Positions 7,088 to 16,708 of a DNA stretch of 64,000 nucleotides are shown in pieces. Source of the stretch: Desulfosporosinus lacus DSM 15449 (lineage in GTDB: Bacteria > Bacillota > Desulfitobacteriia > Desulfitobacteriales > Desulfitobacteriaceae); NCBI RefSeq assembly GCF_900129935.1, contig NZ_FQXJ01000022.1:1-64000 (forward strand), read 5' to 3'. The notes under the pieces are model-generated. The model made no database searches. It had not been told where the DNA came from and saw only the letters and a program-made list of their open reading frames with translations. The translations under genes and the position numbers were made by a program. Position 1 is the first letter of the stretch. The number at the start of each line of letters is the position of its first letter.

Positions 7088-7924
7088 TTATTGCCTGCCT
7101 CCGTAAAGAGTTTTTAATTCTTCTTCTTTCAGCGTATAACTGTGCTGGTCGCCAGGGAAAAGCTTGTTTCTTACTTCACTTACATATGTCCGTAAGCCCT
7201 CAGTCATTAGTTCATCCGAATTTGCATAGGATTTGACAAATTTGGGAACTCGATTCACGCCATAAGTGAGAATGTCATGGTAAACAAGAACTTGTCCGTC
7301 GGTATGGACACCTGCCCCGATTCCGATAGTAGGAATTGATAAGGACGTTGATATTTCCTGGGCAAGCTGTTGAGGAATACATTCAAGAACAATTGCAAAG
7401 GCTCCTGCTTCCTGGCAGCGTTTTACATCTTCTAACATTTTCTTGGCGGCTTCGGCATCTTTGCCCTGCACTTTAAATCCGCCGAGAACAGCAGCGGATT
7501 GCGGCGTAAGCCCCAGATGGGATACCACAGGTATACCTGCTTTGACAAGTGCTTTTATATGCGGGAGTACTTCATCAGCCCCTTCCACTTTCACTGCATT
7601 AGCTCCTGTTTCCTGAATAAGCCTTGCACCGTTTAAAAGTGTATCTCTGACTGAAAGGTGATAGCTCATAAATGGCATATCTACGACGATGAAGGTATTG
7701 GGAGCCCCGCGTCTGACCGCTTTAGCGTGATGAAGCATATCTTCCATTGTTACATAAATTGTTGAGTCATAACCCAGCACAACATTGCCCAGAGAGTCAC
7801 CAACAAGAATCACGTCCGCCTGAGCTTGCTCAACCTGCTTGGCTGAGGGATAATCGTAGGCTGTAACCATTACAATTTTCTTGCTCTGATTTTTCAGTTC
7901 CCAGAAGTCTTTGGTGGATTTCAT
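7088..7924 (-). CDS. panB: 3-methyl-2-oxobutanoate hydroxymethyltransferase
   Basis: PanB transfers a hydroxymethyl group from methylene-tetrahydrofolate to alpha-ketoisovalerate, making ketopantoate, the first step of pantothenate/CoA synthesis. Diagnostic motifs are [32 protein letters not shown] (metal and substrate site), [20 protein letters not shown] and the catalytic Glu in IVLECIPQ, then PTIGIGAG. At 278 residues the length is normal. ATG at 7924 is chosen over an upstream in-frame ATG because AAAGGAGG lies 6 bases before it. panC and panD are not adjacent. A terminator-like hairpin 50-80 bp upstream may be an attenuator or the end of an upstream transcript. Confidence 0.95.
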   Translation of the reverse strand: MKSTKDFWELKNQSKKIVMVTAYDYPSAKQVEQAQADVILVGDSLGNVVLGYDSTIYVTMEDMLHHAKAVRRGAPNTFIVVDMPFMSYHLSVRDTLLNGARLIQETGANAVKVEGADEVLPHIKALVKAGIPVVSHLGLTPQSAAVLGGFKVQGKDAEAAKKMLEDVKRCQEAGAFAIVLECIPQQLAQEISTSLSIPTIGIGAGVHTDGQVLVYHDILTYGVNRVPKFVKSYANSDELMTEGLRTYVSEVRNKLFPGDQHSYTLKEEELKTLYGGRQ

Positions 7925-7972
7925 TGTTTTTCCTCCTTTTTTCAGGAGAGGTGACAAAACAAGCTTGGCATC

Positions 7973-8004
7973 AAAAAAAGTCCCTTTAGCAGAAGGGACT
8001 TTTC
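7973..8004 (-). terminator. Hairpin in the panB leader
   Basis: AAAGTCCCTT / AAGGGACTTT with a 6-base loop is flanked by A on one side and T on the other, so it could terminate on either strand. On the minus strand it sits in the panB leader, about 50 bp before the start. The 240 bp beyond it (8005-8246) hold no gene. A GGCAGTAT/ATACTGCC inverted repeat lies at 8052-8102. Confidence 0.65.
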
Positions 8005-8246
8005 AAACATAGAATTGTTTTATCCCTCTGTCCCGGTCCGCGATGGATACAGGCAGTATTTAAATGATTCCTATGAAGAGGTGCAGTTCTAATGATACTG
8101 CCCAAATTAAGTATATCAGATCACATCTAAGGTGGCTAGAGTAAGCCTTTCGGATTTGATCTATTGGTAGTCTCAGAGTCGGACGACGGTGGAATCTCTG
8201 ACAGGGCAGAGGTATCTTGTCTAATTGGCTGCCGTTTAGTTTTTAG

Positions 8247-10412
8247 TTAATTCCTCCCGTTTTCCGCTTCGATTTTGGCTCTCAGGCTTATGTTCCTCAC
8301 GGTCTCAAGGTCGTCGAACTTAATTAAGTAGGCAGCTTTCTCACGGTTGATTCCGATGACTTCGCCGGCGCCCATGATGCCGTGTACGATACGGTCGCCG
8401 GGTCGAAAAGTAAACTCAGAAGACTTCGCTTCTATTAGCTTCTCGCTGCTGCCGATATGCCAATTTGATTCCTTGACCAGACCTTCATCAAGTTCTGCCG
8501 TGTAAACAAGCAGGTCCTTGTCTACATTGAAAATGAAACGGGAGGGATACCGATAGGAGCCGTCCAAGTTCCGTCCTTCCGCATCAGTCAGGTACAAAGC
8601 TTTTTCCGCACGGGTGAAGGCAACAAAGGCCAGCCGCCGCTCTTCTTCCATGGCTTCAAGCGTCGCGGTCTTTTTAGAGGGGAACACGCCTTCCCCAAGA
8701 CCGCAAAGAAAGACATAGGGAAACTCCAGGCCCTTTGCTGTATGGATGGTCATCAGTTTAACCGTATTTTTGTTGGCAGCTGTATCAGTATTGGTCAGCA
8801 GCCCTATATGAGACAAATAGTTTTCTAAGGTGTTTTCCTCTCCGCTTGTGGTCTCGTATTCATAAACCGATTGTTTGAGCTCTGCCAAATTGTCCAGCCG
8901 CTCCTGACTTCCTTCCGTCCGGAGCATTGCCTCATAGCCGCTTTGGTCAAGGAGCGAATTGAACAAGTCGGAAATCGGCACATTCTGATAACCTGCGGAA
9001 AAACTCTCGATTAAATCGAGAAACCCCTTGGCCTTCGTGCCCTTAAAAATTTCCTGGTCGATGGTTCTTTCGAGAGCGCTGTAAAGGGAGCATTGATTTT
9101 GGGCGGCATAATCTTTCAAAAATTTCATGCGCCGCAGGCCGATATTGCGTTTAGGCACGTTAGCAACCCGCAGGAAGGACAGATCGTCCTTATAGACAAT
9201 CAGCCGGAGATAAGAGAGAGTATCCTTGATCTCCATCCGGCCAAAAAATTGTACACCGCTATAGATGGTGTAGGGGAGCTTTTCTTTCAGAAATACTTCC
9301 TCCAGCGTACGGGAGATGAAATGGGCGCGATAGAGGATTGTCACGTCGCTCAGCTTTACGCCCTGAGCAACCAGTTCCTGGATGTGAAGGGCGATCCATT
9401 TGGCCTCCTCCTCCGCTGTTTTGGCATGATGGTAAACAACCGGAGCCCCGCCCGGCAACATAGGAAGCAAGACCTTGTTGATGCGGTTTTTGTTGTTTCC
9501 GATTAAAGAATTAGCTGCAGCGAGAATCTGCGGTGTCGAGCGATAATTCTCCATCATCATGATGGTGCGGACCTGGGGGAATTCCTGGTCAAAGTCCAGT
9601 AAATATTTCAGCTTGGCACCGCGCCAGGTGTAGATCGTCTGATCCGGGTCGCCTACGATAAAAAGGTTTTTGTGATAATCACACAGCACCTTCATCAGCC
9701 GATACTGCAGCTCGTCAATATCTTGATACTCGTCGATCATGATGTATTCCAGCCGCTGCTGCCACTTCAGCCGGACACTTTCGTCCACGCTGAAGATGTG
9801 AAGTACATATTTAATCAGGTCGTTGTAGTCCAGGCCGAAACATTTTTTTTCCTGATACAGGTATCCCCAGAAGATGATGTCCTCCGCTTCTGCGGCATTC
9901 AGATACTTGAGGTGCAGCTCTTCAAGGGAAAGAGAGACCATAAATTTGTAGTACTCCGGATCTTTAAACAACTTGCGGATTTCGATCATGTCTCTCGCTT
10001 TAGAGAAGGTCATATGCCGCAAGGTGAGGCCGCGTTCTTCATAAATGATCTTCAGCATGTCGTTGATATCAGAATTGTCAAGGACAAGAAAGCTTTTCGG
10101 ATAGTGGACAGCGTTGATGTCCTCCTGCAAAACAGTCACACAGAAGCTGTGAAACGTGCTGATATAGCCGGTATCGTTGTCGCCACAGAGCCGGCGGATG
10201 CGATGCTTCATCTCATGGGCTGATTTATTGGTAAATGTGACGCAGAGGATGTTGGACGGCATAATGCCAATCTCATTGACAAGATAGGCAAACCGATGCG
10301 ACAGTGCGCGGGTCTTACCCGACCCAGCACCCGCAATTACGCGTATGAAGCCTTCCGTGGCAGTTACTGCTTGTCGCTGCTGTTCATTAAGTCCCGCCAA
10401 GATGTCACTCAT
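8247..10412 (-). CDS. UvrD/PcrA-like SF1 DNA helicase
   Basis: This is a 721-residue ATP-dependent 3'-5' helicase. Motifs in order are LNEQQRQAV (Q motif), GAGSGKT at 28-34 (Walker A), TFHSF, DEYQDID near 228 (Walker B), GDPDQTIYTWRGA, ENYRS, TIHTAKGLEFPYVF and VAFTRAEKALYL. The end holds a Tudor/SH3-like domain (FRPGDRIVHGIMGAGEVIGI) that in PcrA contacts RNA polymerase. ATG 10412 is preferred; a TTG at 10436 gives eight more residues. It is longer in insertion regions than, and diverged from, canonical PcrA, so it is probably an accessory paralogue. A decayed copy of its last ~80 codons lies at 30455. Confidence 0.9.
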   Translation of the reverse strand: MSDILAGLNEQQRQAVTATEGFIRVIAGAGSGKTRALSHRFAYLVNEIGIMPSNILCVTFTNKSAHEMKHRIRRLCGDNDTGYISTFHSFCVTVLQEDINAVHYPKSFLVLDNSDINDMLKIIYEERGLTLRHMTFSKARDMIEIRKLFKDPEYYKFMVSLSLEELHLKYLNAAEAEDIIFWGYLYQEKKCFGLDYNDLIKYVLHIFSVDESVRLKWQQRLEYIMIDEYQDIDELQYRLMKVLCDYHKNLFIVGDPDQTIYTWRGAKLKYLLDFDQEFPQVRTIMMMENYRSTPQILAAANSLIGNNKNRINKVLLPMLPGGAPVVYHHAKTAEEEAKWIALHIQELVAQGVKLSDVTILYRAHFISRTLEEVFLKEKLPYTIYSGVQFFGRMEIKDTLSYLRLIVYKDDLSFLRVANVPKRNIGLRRMKFLKDYAAQNQCSLYSALERTIDQEIFKGTKAKGFLDLIESFSAGYQNVPISDLFNSLLDQSGYEAMLRTEGSQERLDNLAELKQSVYEYETTSGEENTLENYLSHIGLLTNTDTAANKNTVKLMTIHTAKGLEFPYVFLCGLGEGVFPSKKTATLEAMEEERRLAFVAFTRAEKALYLTDAEGRNLDGSYRYPSRFIFNVDKDLLVYTAELDEGLVKESNWHIGSSEKLIEAKSSEFTFRPGDRIVHGIMGAGEVIGINREKAAYLIKFDDLETVRNISLRAKIEAENGRN

Positions 10413-10629
10413 CCTGTTAGTCACCACTTTCTTCAACTAAATTCAATAATAGGTTTGTTTAACCAGGGCAAGCATCCAAGATTAAGCTTGACCATCGAAC
10501 GTGCGTTTGCTATTTTTATTATACATTACTTTGTTATTTTTTTAAAACAGTGGAACTTTTTAACCCCATTGTGAATCCTAAGTACTGAAATGCATTTCAA
10601 ATTGAAATAGTTGAGGTGAGGATCAAAGC

Positions 10630-12357
10630 GTGAAAAAAGATCTGATTGGGAGGGCTCGGCAGGGTGACCTTGACTCTTGGGAAGAATTAATCCGGGAAAT
10701 CTATCCCCAGGCTTCCAAACAGGCTTTCTGCCTGCTGAGAGATAAAGATCTGGCCCAGGACGCCGTACAAAACACGATGCTGAAGGTTTTTAATAACCTG
10801 TCTGGCTTAAAAGATGAGGTTGCTTTTACCGGTTGGTGGCGGCGGATATTAACCAATGAAGTGTACCTGTTGCTGCGTTTCAGCAGCAGGGTAATGCCGG
10901 GGATAACAGCTGAACTGCTGAACACCGGGGAACTGCCTGTCGAGGAGGCTGTCACGCTGAGGTTGGAAATGGGGCAGGCGATTAAAAGGCTTCCTCTGGA
11001 ACAACAGCAAATCCTGCTTGACATTGATCTAAGAGGATTGAATTTACGGGAAGCTGCGGAAGAATACAATCTTCCATTGGGAACAGTCAAGTCCCGGTTA
11101 TTTCGGGCCCGGGTCCGTCTGCAGGAGACCCTGAAAGATTATAGAAAAAAGCCAAAGGAGCGAGTAGACATGATGCTAGAGTCATCAGATATAAAGGACC
11201 GAATTTGCGACTATTTGGAAGGAACCATGGAAGCAGCGGACAGAAAGGCCTTTGAACAAGAACTGTCGCAAAACCCTGCATGGCAACAGGAGATGAAAAA
11301 GCAGAAAGACTTTTTGACATTCTTGCATTCCCTGACCGGTAAAATAACTCTTTCTGTGGCCGAGATTAAGGATAAGGTGCAGGCGGTGATAGAGAAAACA
11401 GAGGATTACGAGGAAATCGTGGATGCTACGTCCTTTGAGCAGGGAAAACCGACGACCATGACCTCCCATATCTGGTTCAAGAAGCCTGATTGCTATCGGA
11501 CAGACGGGGACAGTGGGGCAACCGGGCCCATAACGGTCATTATGAAAGACGGAATGATGCTGAGTTGGCTTGCCGATAAGCGCCAAGTCAGAAAACTCAT
11601 CTTAAGCCAGGAGTACAGAGAACGCGGCAACTTTAATTTTCCGGACAGCCTCAAGGCCATGGCCGAGAATAAATCCAGCCGGATCTTAGGTACGGAATAC
11701 CTGCAAGGTCGGCCGGTTCTTCATGTGCAATTCAGTGAAGAAGTTCCCGGGCTGGGGGAAATGAATACTCATCACTGGATGGACAAAGAAACCTGGATGC
11801 CGATACGAACGGAATATTATAATGTCAAAGGAGAGCTGGTAAACCGCCGGGAAGTGAGGGAGCTTCGCCTCAATCAGGGACTGCCTGATTCCCTGTTTGA
11901 ACTGGATCTTCCTGAAGGGGTAACTATTGAGGAGGAGAACACTCAAGTCCTCAATCTTCCTCAGGATATAACTCTGACTGAGGCAGCAGAGCGTTTTGAT
12001 CAAGTACCCTATTTTTTGCCTGGTCAGAATTATAAGATCAAACACCAATGGATTGAAGTAAAAGAGGGTAAAGGTGCTCTGCTCAGTATGTATTTCGTCC
12101 TCGGTGAGCAGAACCCGCTGTTGATTGTTACCCAAGGGCCGGTTCCGCATACCAATCTACCTCCAAATGCTAGCCAAGAACCCGTAGAACTTGAGTTTGA
12201 CGGCAGGAAAGCAACCGGAGGACTCACCAAGATCGATTTAGCGGGTGTGAAATACATGCTCGATTGGCAGGTCAATGGTTACTATTATACCTGCGGCGGG
12301 CAGCTGGAAAAGGCTGAATTGCTCAAAATCCCCGGAAAATTGACGCGGGCAGAATAA
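10630..12357 (+). CDS. ECF-type sigma factor fused to anti-sigma-like and LolA/DUF4367-like domains
   Basis: This is a 575-residue fusion. Residues 1-75 are sigma region 2 (DLAQDAVQNTMLKVFNNL) and 115-170 are region 4 (PLEQQQILLDIDLRG, AAEEYNLPLGTVKSRLFRAR). Residues about 187-225 resemble an anti-sigma zinc-finger helix pair (DRICDYLEGTMEAADRKAFE) but lack the HxxxCxxC metal ligands. Residues about 240-430 look like a LolA/RseB lipoprotein-carrier fold (MTSHIWFKKPDCYRTDGDSG), and 430-575 like DUF4367 (LDWQVNGYYYTCGG). No membrane helix is seen, although such C-terminal domains usually sit outside the cell. The start is GTG after GGTGAGG. It may be a fused sigma/anti-sigma pair that lost its membrane anchor. 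Confidence 0.8.
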   Translation: MKKDLIGRARQGDLDSWEELIREIYPQASKQAFCLLRDKDLAQDAVQNTMLKVFNNLSGLKDEVAFTGWWRRILTNEVYLLLRFSSRVMPGITAELLNTGELPVEEAVTLRLEMGQAIKRLPLEQQQILLDIDLRGLNLREAAEEYNLPLGTVKSRLFRARVRLQETLKDYRKKPKERVDMMLESSDIKDRICDYLEGTMEAADRKAFEQELSQNPAWQQEMKKQKDFLTFLHSLTGKITLSVAEIKDKVQAVIEKTEDYEEIVDATSFEQGKPTTMTSHIWFKKPDCYRTDGDSGATGPITVIMKDGMMLSWLADKRQVRKLILSQEYRERGNFNFPDSLKAMAENKSSRILGTEYLQGRPVLHVQFSEEVPGLGEMNTHHWMDKETWMPIRTEYYNVKGELVNRREVRELRLNQGLPDSLFELDLPEGVTIEEENTQVLNLPQDITLTEAAERFDQVPYFLPGQNYKIKHQWIEVKEGKGALLSMYFVLGEQNPLLIVTQGPVPHTNLPPNASQEPVELEFDGRKATGGLTKIDLAGVKYMLDWQVNGYYYTCGGQLEKAELLKIPGKLTRAE

Positions 12358-12385
12358 AACTTTAGAGAAGGCGACACCAGTAGAT

Positions 12386-12463
12386 CGAGCCGCCCATGTG
12401 GTTATTTCTTATAATCTCTAATTCGGGCTAACGGTTTCGTTAGACAATCTGCCGGGCTGGCGT
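12386..12463 (+). repeat. Toxin-antitoxin repeat relic (antisense-RNA hairpin portion)
   Basis: This is a fragment covering one arm of the shared terminator (ccgcc...ggttatttcttat) and the following hairpins (ggctaacggtttcgttagaca, gccgggctggcgt). It breaks off before the convergent promoter, so nothing should be transcribed from it. Confidence 0.7.
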
Positions 12464-12556
12464 CATAAGAGCGGATTCACGAGAGGATTGAATTAAAGCC
12501 AGGGTTTTGGGGGTAAATAAATGCATTATATAAGTATTGTTTAAGTTGGAGGATTT

Positions 12557-13084
12557 ATGATTATAGGTGACAAATCGGAATTTGCAATTGAATACGAATT
12601 AGCTTCGGATTATGGTGGCGTATGGATGTTTGGAGGAATTTGTTATTTTATTAAAGGCAAGCAAATAGGTGATTATGAGCTAGGCACTTCATTGAGGGAT
12701 GTAATGTTCCATCTACACAATATGATTCGTGATAATGGAAAACGAATACATGAGGAACTGTTTCACTTGAGTAAGTTCGAGTTATTTAATAGATTAAATG
12801 ATGTTCTATACGGTTACAAAGATTCCGAGTACGAAGAGGTCGGACTTCAGGAAATGTGGGCACGTTTCGATATAGTTCCGCGTGTCGACATTTTTGATGA
12901 AAGTAAAGTCTTTTTGGTAGAGGATAAGAATCAGTCACGAATTGTCTTTAGAGAAGGTATTAGCCAAGGACTTAGAGGGATCAATGAGGCTTACATCAAC
13001 AAGGGAGAATTCGATAGGGTAATTTGTGAAACTTACAAGCAACTTGACAATATATATGATTTAGAACTTATGAAACAACCGTAA
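12557..13084 (+). CDS. Imm42 family immunity protein
   Basis: This 175-residue protein begins MIIGDKSEFAIEYEL, followed by GGVWMFGGICYFIKGKQIGD and YELGTSLRDV, the pattern of the Imm42 family. Members protect a cell from a cognate polymorphic/contact-dependent toxin. ATG 12557 follows TTGGAGGA. No toxin or secretion gene is adjacent, so it is an orphan immunity gene. It sits between a toxin-element relic and a helicase fragment. Confidence 0.75.
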   Translation: MIIGDKSEFAIEYELASDYGGVWMFGGICYFIKGKQIGDYELGTSLRDVMFHLHNMIRDNGKRIHEELFHLSKFELFNRLNDVLYGYKDSEYEEVGLQEMWARFDIVPRVDIFDESKVFLVEDKNQSRIVFREGISQGLRGINEAYINKGEFDRVICETYKQLDNIYDLELMKQP

Positions 13085-13097
13085 AACGTGAGTTAAA

Positions 13098-13195
13098 AGT
13101 TCTGTATCATCGGCCGTACCCGCGGCTCCCTTGTTACGGAAATAAACGAGGGCTTTACTACTTTACCGAATAATTGCCATATCCGACTGGAAAGA
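13098..13195 (+). pseudogene. SF2 helicase fragment duplicated from the 23746 gene
   Basis: About 98 bp (tcatcggccgtacccgcggc... to ...ctggaaagactggct) are nearly identical to 25772-25868 inside the PLD-helicase gene, with only a few base differences. The piece is joined in frame-breaking fashion to the ABC permease body that follows. Confidence 0.85.
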
Positions 13196-14259
13196 CTGGC
13201 TATAAGCCTCAACAGGAAGTTTTTTATGTCATTGATGAAATCTCTGAGTTCGGGCAATTAGCGAAAGTAGCACCGGATACAAATCTTGAGTTTGTGCTGT
13301 ATCAAGGGGAACAAGCAAAATTAGATGAATTAGTCTTAGAAGAAGAAGCCGCGGGATATTTTGTCTTGAACCAAGCCTTTCTAAAAACAGGTCAAGTTCA
13401 AGTTCACAGTGCTGAAAAAAGAGTCATGTTTAAGGAGCTACAAGGTTTATTAAGTAATTTATTACAAGGATTAAGGGTTCAAGAAATAGGAATAGAACGG
13501 GAGCAGGTCGCCTACTTAACCTCGACCGCCCTTCTGTCATCAGTTCAAATCGGTGGTGAGAGCAGTGGAGATCAACCCAACCGAATTGGTGTATCAATAG
13601 CCCTAGCAGGAATCGTTCTGTTTTTGATTTTCACGTCAGGCGCCATGCTTTTGCAAAGTGCCTTACAAGAGAAACAGAATCGAATGGCAGAGATCATCCT
13701 TTCCTCGGTAAGCTCGGATAACTTAATGCAAGGAAAGATTATCGGTCACTTTCTCTTGGGAATTTTCCAACTGGCGCTTTGGCTTTCTATTGGATTGTCG
13801 GCAGCTTGGTATTTTCTGGATATGCCCATCTTGGCAATGATTTCTCTGGGTCAATTACCAATCTTGATATTCTTTGCCTTAACGGGTTATCTGCTATTTG
13901 CTGCGCTTTTTGTGGGCATTGGTTCAACTATGACCGATATGCAAAGTGCCAGTAATACCCAAGGCATGGTCTTTATGTTACCCATGCTGGGATTTATATT
14001 TGTTGGTCCGGTGATTTCGAACCCCAATGGTCTGGCGGCTCAAATAGGTACCTTTTTCCCTTTAACCAGCCCGACCATTACTATACTGCGACTTGGTTTA
14101 GCGGAGGTTCCTACCTGGGAACTTGTTGTTGCGGCAATCATCTTATTAGTGACGACATTATTGGTGATTAAAGCTGCCGCTAAATTATTTCGAGTAGGGA
14201 TGCTAATGTATGGAAAATCAGCCAGTGTAGCCGAGATGTGGAAATGGATGCGCTATTAA
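13196..14259 (+). pseudogene. ABC-2 type permease (NatB-like), 5'-truncated
   Basis: About 350 codons resemble the C-terminal part of an ABC-2 exporter permease. There is an extracytoplasmic domain (FVLYQGEQAKLDELVLEEEA) followed by five or six membrane segments, including the conserved loop EKQNRMAEIILSSVSSDNLM and FPLTSPTITILRLGL. The usual first membrane helix and start codon are missing: the 5' end has been replaced at about 13196 by the helicase fragment. A TTG at 13174 lies within that fragment but has no ribosome binding site. No ATPase gene is next to it. Probably non-functional. Confidence 0.75.
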
Positions 14260-14358
14260 GTTGCCCACAATCCTCGAGGAGCCGCGTAAGAGTACAGCTT
14301 TACTTGGTTCCAGTTAATAAAGGGAAACTATAATTCCTGCGTTATATGTTTTACCGCT

Positions 14359-14409
14359 TAAGTAATGGAGGCTTTCGCGTGTTGATGCGAAAGCCTCCAT
14401 TACTTTACT
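14359..14409 (+). terminator. Long perfect inverted repeat / terminator
   Basis: A 19-bp perfect stem (AAGTAATGGAGGCTTTCGC and its complement, loop GTGTTGAT) is followed by a T-rich stretch. It probably ends the ABC permease transcript; it could also end transcription from the right. Confidence 0.7.
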
Positions 14410-14799
14410 TATCTCAAATAACTAAGCGCAATTTTTCCGTCTGTGTTTTTTGGAGGCCAGGCGCTTTGCAGAGCAGTTCTTCGACACAAATTAACTTTCC
14501 AAATGAAATATATGAGCTTGGTGGGATTATTCAATTTTTTATAGTGACTCTTAAGAAGGGTTGATTCTTCAATGCAACAGGTGTATATTGCTGTTAGTTG
14601 CCATTGTGGTAAATATGCCGACCGCCGTGTGTAGTTCTGGTCTTCTTACTTACGGAAATATTTACCTGTTCATGGTATAATGGTATCGTCCAATTGATAA
14701 ATGTCTGGCTTCCGTGGCTAGTGAGTCACAGTTAATGATTATATAAGTTTTGTAACTATATGCAGAACAAAGTTATCCTGAATAAAGGAGAGTGTTATT
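14410..14799 (+). promoter_or_regulatory. Gene-free stretch with Uma2 promoter
   Basis: No gene is supported in this interval. The only signal is TATAAT at 14676-14681 (catggtataatggt), which resembles the box before the Rpn gene and before the second Uma2 gene. AAAGGAGAG lies just before the ATG at 14800. Confidence 0.4.
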
Positions 14800-15378
14800 A
14801 TGCCAGTACCCCAAGAAGAAAGACAATACACGTATGCAGACTACCTAGCTTGGCCTGAAGATGAAAGAGTAGAAATTATTGATGGTGTTCCCTATATGCA
14901 TGCAACCCCTTCACCGGAGCATCAGGAGATATCAATGAATTTATCTACTCAGATTTCAGTCTACTTAAAGGGAAAACCTTGTAAAGTTTATGCAGCACCA
15001 TTCTCTGTTAGGTTACCTAAGGGTGACGAAAAGAGAGATGAAGACATAAAGAATGTTTTTGAGCCTGACATTACCATTGTATGTGATAAATCTAAAATTG
15101 ATAAACAAGGCTGTAAAGGTATACCTGACTTGATAATTGAAATAATTTCTCCATCCTCGATAAAACATGACAGGGTTACCAAGTTTAATCAGTATGAGAA
15201 AGCTGGAGTGGTAGAATACTGGATTGTAGAGCCAGAAGGTAAGCTTGTAAGTGTATTCTTATTGCAAAGCAACGATAGGTATGGCAGGCCAGAAATCTAC
15301 ACAGAAGAGGAAAAAATTACCGTATCAATATTTCCAGATTTAACGGTAGATCTGAGTGCGGTGTTCCCTTCTATATAA
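14800..15378 (+). CDS. Uma2 family (DUF820) restriction-like nuclease
   Basis: This 192-residue member of the Uma2/DUF820 family has a PD-(D/E)XK fold. Family hallmarks are YTYADYLAWPEDERVEIIDG, VFEPDITIVCD (the PD of the active site), LIIEIISPSS (acidic residue) and KFNQYEKAGVVEYWIVEPEG. The function is unknown. The genes are greatly expanded in cyanobacteria and some Firmicutes. The paralogue at 52648 has the same architecture. It is monocistronic: its own promoter-like box is at 14676 and a strong terminator follows. Confidence 0.85.
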   Translation: MPVPQEERQYTYADYLAWPEDERVEIIDGVPYMHATPSPEHQEISMNLSTQISVYLKGKPCKVYAAPFSVRLPKGDEKRDEDIKNVFEPDITIVCDKSKIDKQGCKGIPDLIIEIISPSSIKHDRVTKFNQYEKAGVVEYWIVEPEGKLVSVFLLQSNDRYGRPEIYTEEEKITVSIFPDLTVDLSAVFPSI

Positions 15379-15408
15379 GAAAAAAGAGTAAATATATAAA
15401 CAAAAAAA

Positions 15409-15447
15409 GAAGAGCAGCTTACCCATAAGTGGTAAACTGCTCTTCTA
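15409..15447 (+). terminator. Terminator after Uma2
   Basis: AGAAGAGCAG(C)TTACC pairs with GGTAA(A)CTGCTCTTCT. It is flanked by an A run on the left and TAAAACG on the right, so it may work in both directions. Confidence 0.7.
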
Positions 15448-15524
15448 AAACGTTTGGATTCTTGGCTTTCTACTATTGATGGATGTGCAGTTCGTACTTT
15501 TTGATGTTTTTGGACATCGCCTGA

Positions 15525-16039
15525 GTAAGCAGAGGGCAGAAACGACCAAAAAAATGCTAAACGATGTTGCGCCAAAGACAGAGGTTCTTTTTTTACGGAG
15601 ACCTGTCATTAATGGAAGATGTCCGGCGGATTGGAAAAGAGATTAAACTACAAGAGGTTCCTCTGCGCTATACGGGAAAACTAAACTCCTGAATATTATG
15701 TTTACTGGAGAACTGGCACTTCAATTGTCTGGAACGGGAGTCACTGTTAATGCATTAAATCCAGGGTTTAATGTGACCGGTCTCGGACGTGAGCTCTGGT
15801 TTGCTTCTGCTCTAGAACGAATTTTGAAATTTTTGCATATCGGAGATCCACGTAAAGGAGCTGAGATTATTATTCGTTTAGTTGTGGAGTCACAATATCA
15901 AGGAGTGACCGGCGACTATTTTAATGTTGGAACTGGCTAGTCTATTATTCCTGCATACCCTGGCAGAGATATTACAATGCAAAATAAACTCTGGAATGAA
16001 ACTAAAGAATTGTTGCAACGTAGAGGTTATATAGAATGA
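15525..16039 (+). pseudogene. Short-chain dehydrogenase relic, internally deleted
   Basis: Pieces of a retinol-dehydrogenase-like SDR are recognisable in order: TTKKMLNDVAPKTEVLF, then after a frame change GDLSLMEDVRRIGKEIKLQ, then after a deletion of the NAG/Ser active-site region YGKTKLLNIMFTGELALQLS (carrying the YxxxK pair), then TVNALNPGFNVTGLGRELWF. A TAG at 15938 interrupts the frame before the family's usual end (WNETKELLQRRGYIE, to 16039). The Rossmann glycine motif is absent. At least three lesions are present, so it is dead. Confidence 0.75.
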
Positions 16040-16120
16040 GCATCAACTCCTTTTTGATTGAAATGGACCCATAAATGGAATATATAATAGGAAAGTATTT
16101 TTATGATAAGGAGAAATAAA

Positions 16121-16672
16121 ATGGATTTATCACCGGAAAAACGTGAAGAACTACTCGGAACTTTAAAAGTACGTTTTGAGAAAAACATGAATCGTCATGA
16201 AGGAATTGAATGGGCTAAAGTACAAGCAAAGATAGAAGATAATTCAGAAAAACTATGGTCGCTCAATGAAATGGAAAGAACAGGCGGTGAACCGGATGTT
16301 CTTGGTCGTGATACAAAGACCGGCCAATACATTTTTTATGATTGTTCTGAAGAAAGTCCTAAAGGCCGCAGAAGCCTTTGTTATGACCATGAGGCTTTGG
16401 AGTCAAGGAAAGAAAATAGACCAAAAAACAACGTTATTGATATGGCTGCTGCTATGGGCATCGAGCTTTTAACAGAGGAAGAATACCGGAACTTTCAGAA
16501 ACATGGAAAGTACGACACTAAGACATCGAGTTGGATAAGAACGCCTTCTGATATTAGAAAGCTCGGTGGTGCCATCTTTGCGGATTTCCGTTACGGCAAT
16601 GTCTTCGTGTATCACAACGGTGCAGAATCATACTATGCCGCAAGAGGGTTCCGTGGCTTGTTGAGGGTCTGA
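16121..16672 (+). CDS. DUF4256 family protein
   Basis: This 183-residue protein matches DUF4256 throughout: RFEKNMNRHEGIEWAKVQAK, LWSLNEMERTGGEPDVLG, YDCSEESPKGRRSLCYDHEA, MAAAMGIELLTEEEYR and VYHNGAESYYAARGFRGLLR. The function is unknown; the conserved Asp, Cys and His residues suggest an enzyme. ATG 16121 is chosen because AAGGAGA lies 7 bases upstream; an ATG at 16103 has no such site. It is intact among relics and monocistronic. Confidence 0.85.
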   Translation: MDLSPEKREELLGTLKVRFEKNMNRHEGIEWAKVQAKIEDNSEKLWSLNEMERTGGEPDVLGRDTKTGQYIFYDCSEESPKGRRSLCYDHEALESRKENRPKNNVIDMAAAMGIELLTEEEYRNFQKHGKYDTKTSSWIRTPSDIRKLGGAIFADFRYGNVFVYHNGAESYYAARGFRGLLRV

Positions 16673-16708
16673 ATTTGGAGTACCCGGAAGAAATAGATAG
16701 GTAGCAGC

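Noticed and set aside
7990-8246. T-box riboswitch upstream of panB
   Set aside because: The conserved T-box sequence (GGTGG-ACCGCG type) is not present on the minus strand; only a superficially similar GCGGACCGGGA was found.
9093-10223. Plus-strand open frames of 137 and 183 codons inside the UvrD-like gene
   Set aside because: They are antisense shadows of a gene with full helicase motifs and have no start signals.
14359-14409. Palindrome as a phage attachment site or MITE
   Set aside because: It is a single copy with a T-rich exit and follows the end of a gene, so a terminator is the simpler reading.
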